From Sphingomonas flavescens (lineage in GTDB: Bacteria; Pseudomonadota; Alphaproteobacteria; Sphingomonadales; Sphingomonadaceae), in the NCBI RefSeq assembly GCF_030866745.1, contig NZ_CP133016.1:1970001-2034000 (forward strand): a stretch of DNA of 64,000 nt, given 5' to 3'. Positions within the stretch are counted from its first letter, which is position 1; each line of letters begins with the position of its first letter. The position numbers and the translations under genes were made by a program. The notes beneath the pieces are model-generated. The model was given only the letters and a program-made list of their open reading frames with translations. It ran no database searches and was not told the origin of the DNA. Positions 26,565-34,105 of this stretch are shown piece by piece.

Positions 26565-27234
26565 AACCACGCCTCATCCCGTACCCGGCGGGTATCTGAT
26601 CGGAACGGCGATCTTCGGGGTTATGCTCATTGGTTTCATCTGGGCGCAGATCCGAGCTCGCAAGTTCAATCCATGGCTCTATTGGGCCACAATCGTTGCC
26701 TCCACGACCTTGGGTACGACGCTTGCGGATTTCGCTGACAGGTCGCTCGGTATCGGATACCTCGGTGGATCGCTGCTGCTCTTTGCATGTGTACTTGGCT
26801 CGCTCTTCGCCTGGCATCGGACGCTAGGCACGGTCGATGTGAACACAATCACCACACCGCGGCAGGAAATCTTCTACTGGATCACCATCACTTTTTCCCA
26901 GACGCTGGGAACGGCACTTGGTGATTGGGTCGCTGATGCGGGGTTAGGCTACTCGGGCGGTGCGCTGGTGTTTGGAGCAGGGTTAGCTGCGCTTGCGATT
27001 TTGTATTTCGCGACGAGCGTATCGCGAGTCTTCCTGTTCTGGGCAGCCTTCATCCTCACGCGCCCACTTGGGGCAACCGTAGGCGATTTCCTGGACAAGC
27101 CATTAGCTAAAGGCGGCCTGGAACTCAGTCGACCAATCGCATCCGCTGTGCTTGCCGTGCTCATCATCATCTTGATTGTCGTGCTTCCGCAGCGCGCGGG
27201 CGGTCATCCAGGACAAGCCAAAGCTCAAGCATGA
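26434..27234 (+). CDS. Four-repeat polytopic membrane protein (COG4705-like), unknown function
   Basis: A 266-residue protein with seven to eight hydrophobic helices. A motif of the form W-x(7,8)-(T/P)LGxTxxDxxD recurs four times: residues 27-35 (TTLGETGGD), 91-102 (TTLGTTLADFAD), 157-168 (TLGTALGDWVAD) and 210-221 (PLGATVGDFLD). Each begins a membrane helix pair and places an acidic residue in or near the membrane, which suggests ion or metal transport through a fourfold pseudo-symmetric core. Similar uncharacterised proteins are grouped as COG4705. It is the fourth gene of the PepSY/two-component operon; ATG overlaps the anomalous kinase tail. Confidence 0.75.
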   Translation: MTQEQKHILTKVPAVTLGFWIIKILATTLGETGGDTVTMTWLGETTPHPVPGGYLIGTAIFGVMLIGFIWAQIRARKFNPWLYWATIVASTTLGTTLADFADRSLGIGYLGGSLLLFACVLGSLFAWHRTLGTVDVNTITTPRQEIFYWITITFSQTLGTALGDWVADAGLGYSGGALVFGAGLAALAILYFATSVSRVFLFWAAFILTRPLGATVGDFLDKPLAKGGLELSRPIASAVLAVLIIILIVVLPQRAGGHPGQAKAQA

Positions 27235-27959
27235 CACTTTTCCGTCTCGCCGTTGCGGTTGCTTCGGCATGCCTTGCGACTGCCGCACTTGCAGGTCCGC
27301 CTTACCTAACCGACGACCCTGTGCCGACGGACACAGGGCATTGGGAAATCTATGTTTTCGCGGCCGGAGAAGGACGCGGATCGACGATTGACGAAGATGC
27401 CGGTCTTGATCTCAACTACGGACCTATAGCGGGCATCCAACTGACCGCGACACTTCCGACGAGTTTTAGCCACGCGCCCGAGGAGGGTTGGCGTAGCGGA
27501 AGCGGCGATGTTGAGCTTGGGGTCAAGTACCGCTTTTATCATGACGAGGAGAATGGCGTTTCAGCGGCCATCTTTCCGCGCGTGATCCTGCCTACAGCAT
27601 CACACAGCCCCAATGAAAAAGCGCGTTTCCTGGTGCCGCTGTGGGTCGGGAAGGATTTTGCAGGAGGAACTAGCCTGTTCGGCGGCGGCGGTTTCACGAG
27701 CAATCCCGGCACTGGAAACCGGGATTTCTGGCAAGCTGGGCTTGCAGCAACCCAGGATCTTACGAGGAAACTGTCGATTGGTGCTGAAATCACTCGGCAA
27801 GGAGCTGAAGTCCGCGGCGCGACTAGCCAAACGCGAGTAGGCGTTGGCTCGATCCTCCAGCTATCCAAACATGCCAACCTGCTCTTCTCAGGTGGTCCGA
27901 CCTGGGCCGACCATGAAGTGAGCTATCGCTTTTATGCCGCCCTTGGTCTGAACTTTTAA
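27231..27959 (+). CDS. Outer-membrane beta-barrel protein (phenol_MetA_deg/transporter-like)
   Basis: ATG overlaps the upstream stop (ATGA at 27231). The 242-residue protein has a signal peptide ending ATAALAG, then alternating amphipathic strands (GHWEIYVFAAGEGRG, GDVELGVKYRFYHDEENG) and a final strand ending in aromatic residues (RFYAALGLNF), as in small outer-membrane barrels. The GPPYLTDDPVPTDTGHWEIY opening is like the family annotated as transporter or phenol_MetA_deg. Its role is unknown; the operon context suggests outer-membrane passage for what the inner-membrane protein handles. Its stop overlaps the convergent YncE-like gene. Confidence 0.75.
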   Translation: MTLFRLAVAVASACLATAALAGPPYLTDDPVPTDTGHWEIYVFAAGEGRGSTIDEDAGLDLNYGPIAGIQLTATLPTSFSHAPEEGWRSGSGDVELGVKYRFYHDEENGVSAAIFPRVILPTASHSPNEKARFLVPLWVGKDFAGGTSLFGGGGFTSNPGTGNRDFWQAGLAATQDLTRKLSIGAEITRQGAEVRGATSQTRVGVGSILQLSKHANLLFSGGPTWADHEVSYRFYAALGLNF

Positions 27960-28948
27960 GGCGCAACCACCAGCACGCGGAAGCTGCCTGGAACAGGCTT
28001 CGGACGCTCTTTGCCCGCTGCCGGCGCGAGTTTCGCTGATGGCAGGTAAGCGCGGCCCGTACGAGGGTCTAGCGCTATGGTTCTCGCGCTGACCGCAGTG
28101 GGTATCTGACCAACAACCGCCGGCTTAGTGCCGAGGCGAATAATCGTGAGATTGCCATCACGGCCTCCGGGAACGAGCGCCAAATGACGGGTCGCATCGA
28201 CCGCAGCCCCATCTGCCCCCTTGCCGACAGGGACGCGCGCGATCTGGCGCCCGTCGGGGCCTGACACTATCGCAACGGCATTTTCGCCGCAGGCAGAGAC
28301 GATCTCTCGCAAACCAGGATCGTAGGCAATCCCCGTTGGCCCTTCGCATCCTTCAAGCGGAAATCGTGTGAGCACCTTTCGCGCTCTCGTATCAATGACC
28401 ACGACCTCATTCTTGTCTTCAATGTTGACGTACAGCCGTCCCCGACCATCGGCGACGCCAAGCTCAAGCGAACCGCCGACGGGGACGGTGGCGAGTACTT
28501 TGGCCGCTGCCGGATCGACTACCGAGATATCGCCACTGCCGGGGTTCATGATCCAGACGGTTCGAGTTGCAGGATCGTAGGTCGCGGCGTCAGGCTTGGT
28601 TCCTGTTGGAAGCGTCGCGAGTACGCGGCCGGTCTCCCCGTCGAACAAAGTAGCATTGTTGGTCTGGCCATTAGTCGAGATCACGTCGCGCGTGCCCGGG
28701 ATTGCCAGCGCAGCATGCACGCGTTGGCCGCTGACGATCTTGTCAGTAACCTTGCCGCTCGCAAGGTTGATCGCGGTGACACCATCGCCATGCGCGATAT
28801 AAAGTTGCTGGTTGGCCGGGTCGACGCTGAGTAGATCCCAACCGCCGTCACCCGCAGGCAACTCCGCAACAACTCTATACTGGTGCTCGGACGCGGACGT
28901 GGGAGCAACCGAACCGAGTAACAACGCTACCGCTAACACCCGCAGCAT
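27956..28948 (-). CDS. Periplasmic YncE-like beta-propeller protein
   Basis: Start at 28948 (MLRVLAVALLLGSVAPTSAS), with GGGAG 8 nt upstream; the frame opens at 29032. The 330-residue product has a signal peptide and about seven repeats of the type DPANQQLYIAHGDGVTAINL, DPATRTVWIMNPGSGDISVV, GRGRLYVNIEDKNEVVVID, typical of YVTN/NHL-like propellers. Such proteins bind ligands or nucleic acid, but no catalytic site is evident. It converges on the barrel gene with a 4-nt overlap of stop codons and may belong functionally to that locus. Confidence 0.82.
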   Translation of the reverse strand: MLRVLAVALLLGSVAPTSASEHQYRVVAELPAGDGGWDLLSVDPANQQLYIAHGDGVTAINLASGKVTDKIVSGQRVHAALAIPGTRDVISTNGQTNNATLFDGETGRVLATLPTGTKPDAATYDPATRTVWIMNPGSGDISVVDPAAAKVLATVPVGGSLELGVADGRGRLYVNIEDKNEVVVIDTRARKVLTRFPLEGCEGPTGIAYDPGLREIVSACGENAVAIVSGPDGRQIARVPVGKGADGAAVDATRHLALVPGGRDGNLTIIRLGTKPAVVGQIPTAVSARTIALDPRTGRAYLPSAKLAPAAGKERPKPVPGSFRVLVVAP

Positions 28949-29121
28949 GAAGATATCTCCCGTTTTGCTCGACACTCCTAACGCCTTTCCGACTGGAGCC
29001 GAGTGAATTGATCTCAATGTTTGGCCAGGCAAGTAGACACCGCCGCCGTCCGCTTCAGAGCGCAGCTTACGCGAGCTTCAGCGACCGGGATGGGCGCTTT
29101 GCGGACGTTCGCTTACGGGGG

Positions 29122-29907
29122 TCACGACGATCGCTCTTTCATGCTCCGCCTAAATTCCTCGAGCGTCTTGCCTTCGACGGATGCGCCTTCCCGATACGAC
29201 CGGTTTTCGAGCTTCGATTTATAGCGGTCCGGCAGGCTGTCGTTGATAATATCGAAAATGCGCTGCTCGAAGTGCCACTCTGCCAGCCACATCTCTTTCG
29301 ATTTAGCCGATTGCGCCTTGCGATAACTGTCCGCGAAGGCGTTGACCTCGTCCTGGGCTTCGGCCCGCCGCGCCAGGCGCTTGTCCCAGTCGCGTTTCTC
29401 GCGCTCATCAATGGGTCCGGCGGTGTGGACATGACCGGTGTACATGTTGATGAGGATGTCATCGGGGTGCGGGATAGGGTCGGGCTCGTTCGAGCCCATG
29501 CGGCGACGACGATCGAGCTCGGCGGTCCACTTCTGCTTATATTCGAGCGCGTTCTCCATCATCGTCAACCGCTCGCTGGCCTTGCGATTCTCGACCTGGA
29601 GAACCAGCTCGGAAAGTGCCCGTTGCGACAAGCGGCTTCCTTTCATGGCGGAAATGGCCAGCGCCCGAACCGCGGCCTGGATCGCGGGCAGCTCAATGAC
29701 CTTTTCTCCTTCGCGGATGGAGACCGGCCGGTACGCCTCCTCGAGGATCAGTCCGTCGGTGGGCTGAAGGGCGGGATCGAAGGGCTTGGGTTTGTTCTTG
29801 GCGCCGCGAGGCCGCCCGTTGGGGTTACCCGACCGGCCCTTCTGAAACCGGTGCTGCTGCGGCGGCTTGCCGTAACCAACATCGAACTTGCCGGACATGT
29901 CGCTCAT
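29122..29907 (-). CDS. DUF5681 domain protein
   Basis: A 261-residue basic protein. The N-terminus GYGKPPQQHRFQKGRSGNPN followed by GRPRGAKN is the DUF5681 signature, found in small proteins near phage terminase or methylase genes. The rest is helical and charged (ENALEYKQKWTAELDRRRRM). Its ATG shares one base with the stop of the methyltransferase gene (TGATG), so the two are coupled. A role in binding DNA for packaging or modification is inferred from context; no terminase gene is present here. Confidence 0.8.
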   Translation of the reverse strand: MSDMSGKFDVGYGKPPQQHRFQKGRSGNPNGRPRGAKNKPKPFDPALQPTDGLILEEAYRPVSIREGEKVIELPAIQAAVRALAISAMKGSRLSQRALSELVLQVENRKASERLTMMENALEYKQKWTAELDRRRRMGSNEPDPIPHPDDILINMYTGHVHTAGPIDEREKRDWDKRLARRAEAQDEVNAFADSYRKAQSAKSKEMWLAEWHFEQRIFDIINDSLPDRYKSKLENRSYREGASVEGKTLEEFRRSMKERSS

Positions 29908-31235
29908 CAGGCTGCCTCATCATCAAGACCGAGGCCGAGACGATCGTCGGCGACATCATCGAAGAACCGACCGAATTCGGCGAGCCTCGCCTTCTTCCCG
30001 GTCAAGGCTTCCCAGCGGCGAATGATCGTGTCGCAGTAGCGCGGATCATATTCGATGAGCCGCGCGGATCGCCCAGTTTTCTCCGCCGCGATCAGCGTCG
30101 ACCCCGATCCGCCGAAGCCGTCGAGCACGATCTCGCCACGCCGCGAGCAGTCCCGAATTGCATCGGCTATCAACGCAACTGGCTTCACGGTTGGATGCAT
30201 CGCGAGTTCGTCGGCGCGAGCGGCACCCATGGAGCTGATGCCGGCATAGTCCCAGACGTTGGTCCGATAGCGTCCGGTCTCGCCAAGACCGAAGCTGTTG
30301 GTGTGCGGCGCGGTCCCCTGCTTAAACACGAACACCAACTCGTGTTTGGATCTGTAGAAGGCGCCCATACCGCCATTCGTCTTGTTCCAAATGCAGAGAT
30401 TCTTGAGCTCCGTGAAGGCGCTCTGGCCGGCGGCGAGCAGCTCGCCCATGTGGCGCCAGTCCATGCAAACAAAGGCAATTGCGCCCTCGCGCATCACCCG
30501 GCTTAAATTGCTCAGCGTTCCGGCGAGAAAGTCGGTGAACTGCGCCTTGCTCATCTCGCCGGAGGCGAATGCGAACTCGCGATGCTTGATTGCGCCTAGT
30601 CCGCAGACATTGCCGTCGATCGCAACATTGTACGGTGGGTCAGTGAAAACGAGATCGGCACTGGCCCCATCCATGAGCCGATCAAGATCAGCTGCACTTC
30701 GCGTGTCGCCACAAAGGAGGCGGTGGCGCCCAAGGGCCCATAGGTCGCCTTGTCGAGTGATTGGCGGTCCCGACTGCACCGGAACGATATCTTCTGGCGC
30801 ATCGGAACCGTCGGGATCCGCATCGCTCGCTTCGTCGAGAACGAGGTCGACCTCGGCGAGGCTGAAGCCCGTCAGCTCGACCTCGAAATCAAGCTCGATT
30901 AGCCCCTGCAGCTCGATAGCGAGCGTCTCTTTGTCCCAACCGGCATTCAGCGCCAGCTTGTTGTCGGCGAGGACGTAGGCGCGGCGCTCAGTCTCGGAGA
31001 GGTGCGATAGCGCCAGGGTCGGAACGGCGGTCCAGCCGAGCTGCTTGGCCGCCTCAACGCGACCGTGTCCGGCGATGATCTCGCCGTCGTCTGCGATTAG
31101 CACCGGGTTGGTGAACCCAAACTTGGTGATCGACGCCGTGATTTGCTGGATTTGCTTCTTCGAGTGTGTCCGCGCGTTGCGCTCATACGGGCGCAGGCTT
31201 GTAATTGGACGCTCGACGATTGACGCAACGGACAT
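29907..31235 (-). CDS. ParB-like nuclease domain fused to site-specific DNA methyltransferase
   Basis: Start at 31235 (MSVASIVERPITSLRPYERN), preceded by GGAGG. Residues 10-95 form a ParB N-terminal domain (IIAGHGRVEAAKQLGW); residues from about 165 form a beta-class methyltransferase with catalytic DPPY at 199-202 (FTDPPYNVAIDG) and the AdoMet motif DGFGGSGSTL near the C-terminus. It should methylate adenine N6 or cytosine N4. No restriction endonuclease gene adjoins it, so it is probably a phage-type or orphan methyltransferase. Its promoter faces the XRE gene and shares the palindromic operator region. Confidence 0.9.
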   Translation of the reverse strand: MSVASIVERPITSLRPYERNARTHSKKQIQQITASITKFGFTNPVLIADDGEIIAGHGRVEAAKQLGWTAVPTLALSHLSETERRAYVLADNKLALNAGWDKETLAIELQGLIELDFEVELTGFSLAEVDLVLDEASDADPDGSDAPEDIVPVQSGPPITRQGDLWALGRHRLLCGDTRSAADLDRLMDGASADLVFTDPPYNVAIDGNVCGLGAIKHREFAFASGEMSKAQFTDFLAGTLSNLSRVMREGAIAFVCMDWRHMGELLAAGQSAFTELKNLCIWNKTNGGMGAFYRSKHELVFVFKQGTAPHTNSFGLGETGRYRTNVWDYAGISSMGAARADELAMHPTVKPVALIADAIRDCSRRGEIVLDGFGGSGSTLIAAEKTGRSARLIEYDPRYCDTIIRRWEALTGKKARLAEFGRFFDDVADDRLGLGLDDEAA

Positions 31236-31262
31236 TGCTTCCCTCCACCCACTAAACAACTT

Positions 31263-31329
31263 CGTTCAATACATTGAACGCTGGACGTCGTCAATCTTCG
31301 ATGTATGATGTCGTCCAATTCAGTGAACG
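31263..31329. promoter_or_regulatory. Paired palindromic operators between methyltransferase and XRE genes
   Basis: A perfect 8-bp inverted repeat with 2-nt spacer, CGTTCAAT-AC-ATTGAACG, lies at 31263-31280. A second copy with two mismatches, CGTCCAAT-TC-AGTGAACG, lies at 31312-31329. Their centres are 49 bp apart and the second ends 7 nt before the XRE start codon. Geometry and position fit autorepression and control of the divergent methyltransferase by the XRE protein. The repeats are seen directly; the binding protein is inferred. Confidence 0.65.
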
Positions 31330-31336
31330 AGGGACC

Positions 31337-31666
31337 ATGAGCTTCGCGCGTCAGTTGCACGACTTGCGCATGCGCAATCGGCTCTCGCTTCAGGACGTGG
31401 CCAACGCGGTCGGCATCTCCAAAGCGCACGTCTGGAATCTCGAAAAGGGGCTTTCGGAGAAGCCCTCGATCGACCTGGTCGTGAAGCTTGCCGATCTGTT
31501 TCGAGTGCGAGTCGCCGATCTCGTTGGCGAGAATCCTGCGGCAGATACGGAAGCACCAGAAATGGTGGCCATGTTCCGCGACCTGAAGCAGCTCGGCGAG
31601 GGCGACCGGCAGACGATCCGGGTTCTGATGGACGAACTCAAGAGGCGCAGGAACGATCAGACTTGA
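31337..31666 (+). CDS. XRE-family transcriptional regulator
   Basis: Start at 31337 (MSFARQLHDLRMRNRLSLQD), just right of the palindromic operators. The 109-residue protein has an N-terminal helix-turn-helix of the Cro/CI type (DVANAVGISKAHVWNLEKGL) and a C-terminal helical part (FRDLKQLGEGDRQTIRVL). It is coupled to the following ImmA/IrrE-type protease gene by overlapping stop and TTG start. Such pairs form regulatory switches in mobile elements: the protease cleaves or inactivates the repressor. It probably represses its own promoter and that of the divergent methyltransferase. Confidence 0.88.
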   Translation: MSFARQLHDLRMRNRLSLQDVANAVGISKAHVWNLEKGLSEKPSIDLVVKLADLFRVRVADLVGENPAADTEAPEMVAMFRDLKQLGEGDRQTIRVLMDELKRRRNDQT

Positions 31667-32520
31667 CGATCAGCCGGCTCGATCTCGACGGGGCTGGCTC
31701 ACCGGCGGCGATCGTTACCCGAATTCTTCAACTTGAGCCCGCGCTGGCCATCCCAGTTCCGGTCGAGCAGCTGTGTCGGCAGTTCGACATCACCAGCATC
31801 GGGGAGCTCGACACCGATGGGTTTGAAGCGGCCCTGATCACCGACGAATGCAAGTCAGCCGGGGCGATTCTGGTTGCCAGCGAGCGGTCGCGTCAGCGGC
31901 GGCGCTTCTCAATCGCCCACGAGCTCGGCCATTTCCTGATTCCGTCGCATCTTCCGCGCCCCGGCGAGCGATCGCTTTGCTCTAGCGAGCATTTAAGCAT
32001 CCACGACTTAAAGGAGCAGGATCGGCGGCGCCGAATGGAAGCCGAAGCCAATCGGTTCGCGGCGATGCTGCTGATTCCACCACCCGTGCTTCGCGCCGAA
32101 TTGAAAGCCATCCGACGCCCCGACGTGACTGATGTCGTTCGGCTCGCCAGGCTCTTCGATGTGAGCAAGGACGCGATGGCGCGGGCCTACGCAGATCACA
32201 CGCGAGAAGCCGTTGCGATCGCGGTCATCCGCAACGGTTGTGTTCTCCGCGCATACCGAAATGACGCAAACTTCCCGTCCTTGGCGGTTTGGGGAGGGCA
32301 ACCGATTCCTTCAGGATCGCTAGCGGGAACACCTTTTCAGCCCGGTCAGGTCTCAAACGTAGAAGAATGCGATCCAGGGCTATGGGTGCGTGAACCCGAC
32401 GACCGGACTGTGGAAGCACTGACTGAGCAGGTACTTGGGCAAAGAGACGGCTTCTCGCTCCTCATGCTCGTGGCGGAACTACGTGACGAGGAAGAGTTCG
32501 AGACGCGCCGACGCTGGTAA
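31663..32520 (+). CDS. ImmA/IrrE-family metallopeptidase
   Basis: TTG start at 31663 overlaps the XRE stop (TTGA). The 285-residue protein carries the zinc-protease motif H86-E87-L88-G89-H90 (FSIAHELGHFLIP) and a downstream glutamate in MEAEANRFAAMLL, the normal pattern of the family. Members such as ImmA of ICEBs1 cleave their partner repressor. The C-terminal 120 residues are extra relative to the smallest members. It likely controls the adjacent XRE regulator during stress or element induction. Confidence 0.9.
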   Translation: MTISRLDLDGAGSPAAIVTRILQLEPALAIPVPVEQLCRQFDITSIGELDTDGFEAALITDECKSAGAILVASERSRQRRRFSIAHELGHFLIPSHLPRPGERSLCSSEHLSIHDLKEQDRRRRMEAEANRFAAMLLIPPPVLRAELKAIRRPDVTDVVRLARLFDVSKDAMARAYADHTREAVAIAVIRNGCVLRAYRNDANFPSLAVWGGQPIPSGSLAGTPFQPGQVSNVEECDPGLWVREPDDRTVEALTEQVLGQRDGFSLLMLVAELRDEEEFETRRRW

Positions 32521-32594
32521 GCAGCGGCGCCAGAACTAACCGACCCGGTTATCCCTGCTTGCAACTTGTTCGTTGCCTGTTTTCCTCCTGAAAC

Positions 32595-32744
32595 TTCCCT
32601 GTTCCGCGATTCCGAATTCCCTGTTCTTCGCGCAGCGAATTTCGCCGTAAGATTGGCTGGAAACAGCGGATTATCGAGGATTGAGCGCCTCGAAGGGCCG
32701 CTTAGAAAGCTTATTTTCCCTGTAAATTCCCTGACAACAGGGAA
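32595..32744. repeat. Cluster of TTCCCTG direct and inverted repeats
   Basis: TTCCCTGTTC occurs twice (32595 and 32617, 22 bp apart), TTCCCTG again at 32716 and 32727, and its inverse CAGGGAA at 32738-32744. The cluster lies in the 272-bp gap between the ImmA-type gene and the dienelactone hydrolase gene, at the apparent right end of the accessory block. A related arrangement begins at 1207 beside the serine-recombinase module. It may be an attachment, origin or protein-binding region; no gene is seen here. Confidence 0.5.
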
Positions 32745-32792
32745 AACAGGTGAGAGCGGTTAGCAGTGCACTGCCCGCGTCACCAGCTTCCG

Positions 32793-33647
32793 CTAGGTGA
32801 GCGCTACCCGATACAATTGCAGCAGGGCGCTCCAGGCGCGTTCTGCCTGCGCGGCGTCGTAGACCTGGCTGCCGGGTACCGTCCAACCATGATCGGCAGG
32901 ATAGACCTCGACCGTCGCGGGACGCTTCGCCGCGGCGAACGCTTCCTTGAGCAGCACCTTGGTTTCGGGGTCCTTGGCGTCGTCATTCTGCGCCTGAACG
33001 ATCAGGAAGCGCGCTTTCGTCTTGGGGATGAGCAGGTGCGGGCTGTCCGGGTCTTTCGTCGCCATGCCGCCGCCATGGAACGTCGCCACCGCGCCGATCC
33101 GGTCGGACAGCGTGGCCGCGGTCTGGATCGCGAACGGGCCGCTCATGCAATATCCCTGAACGCCCGCCTTGCGCCGCTTGTTGGTCTTCGGTTGCGTGTC
33201 GAGGAAAGCGAGAAACGCCTTGGCATCGTTGGGAACGCTGGTGATCGCCTTGCGATAGCCGGTCAGAATCTCGCGCGTTTTCGGGTCACTGAAGTTGATC
33301 GGGCCGTCCAGCACCGGAGCTTTCTTCGAGCGGTAGAAGGGGTTGGGCACGAGCACGACATAACCTTCGCCGGCGAGGCGGCGGCCCATGTCGCGGAAGG
33401 CGGGGCGAAGTCCCATGATGTCCGGCCACATCAGCACGGCCGGATACGTGCCGGCCTTGGCCGGCGTGAACAGCGCCGCGTCGGCGGTCCCGTCCGGCGT
33501 CTTGATCAGCACATCCTTTTCGTCGACCTCCACCTTCGGCGCCGTTGCCTGCGCGGCGCCCGCTGCCGCGACGGCGATGAGCCCGAACGTGCGGCGTGTG
33601 ATGCGGGCATCGTCAATGAGCCCAGGGTGGATGAACTCGTCACACAT
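32793..33647 (-). CDS. Dienelactone-hydrolase-family protein, Tat-type leader
   Basis: A 284-residue alpha/beta hydrolase. Near the N-terminus TRRTFGLIAVAAAG looks like a twin-arginine signal, set back by 18 residues. The nucleophile is C167 in QGYCMSGPFA, as in dienelactone hydrolases, with a likely histidine in ADHGWTVP. It would open cyclic esters or hydrolyse related substrates in the periplasm; the true substrate is unknown. Divergent from a small cupin gene; 113 bp between them holds both promoters. Confidence 0.82.
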   Translation of the reverse strand: MCDEFIHPGLIDDARITRRTFGLIAVAAAGAAQATAPKVEVDEKDVLIKTPDGTADAALFTPAKAGTYPAVLMWPDIMGLRPAFRDMGRRLAGEGYVVLVPNPFYRSKKAPVLDGPINFSDPKTREILTGYRKAITSVPNDAKAFLAFLDTQPKTNKRRKAGVQGYCMSGPFAIQTAATLSDRIGAVATFHGGGMATKDPDSPHLLIPKTKARFLIVQAQNDDAKDPETKVLLKEAFAAAKRPATVEVYPADHGWTVPGSQVYDAAQAERAWSALLQLYRVALT

Positions 33648-33760
33648 GACTTGCCTCCTGCTGTTGTTCGATCGAACGAGATGACATTGCAGATGTTGCG
33701 CCCAAGCTCAAAAAGCGACCCCGGCTTGTTGCCTATGACAGCGCGAGATAGGCGACGCCG

Positions 33761-34105
33761 ATGATCCCCTTGCTGATTGCCGCCGCGGTCACTGCGAACG
33801 CTCTTCCCGATCCACTCGCGGCAGGCTGGCATGGCCAGCCGGTCTGCGAAAAGCTGCGGGACGACGCGCATCTGCGGGTGTTGCGCTGCACCTTTCCGCC
33901 CGGCGCGGGGCATGAGCGGCATTTCCACGCACGGCACTTCGGCTATGCCCTTCAGGGCGGCAAAATGCAGATCACCGACGCCAAGGGAACGCGGACGGTC
34001 GACCTGAAGGCGGGAACCAGTTTCACCAGCGACGGCATCGCCTGGCACGAAGTTCTCAACGTCGGTCCGACCACCGTTCAGTATCTGATCGTCGAACCGA
34101 AATAG
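33761..34105 (+). CDS. Small secreted cupin
   Basis: A 114-residue protein with a short hydrophobic N-terminus (MIPLLIAAAVTANAL) and one cupin barrel: PPGAGHERHFHARHFGYALQ has the metal-ligand histidines, and DLKAGTSFTSDGIAWHEVLN the second motif. Small cupins bind metal and often act as isomerases, dioxygenases or sensors; the reaction is not known here. Its stop abuts the stop of the convergent MgtC-like gene. Confidence 0.78.
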   Translation: MIPLLIAAAVTANALPDPLAAGWHGQPVCEKLRDDAHLRVLRCTFPPGAGHERHFHARHFGYALQGGKMQITDAKGTRTVDLKAGTSFTSDGIAWHEVLNVGPTTVQYLIVEPK

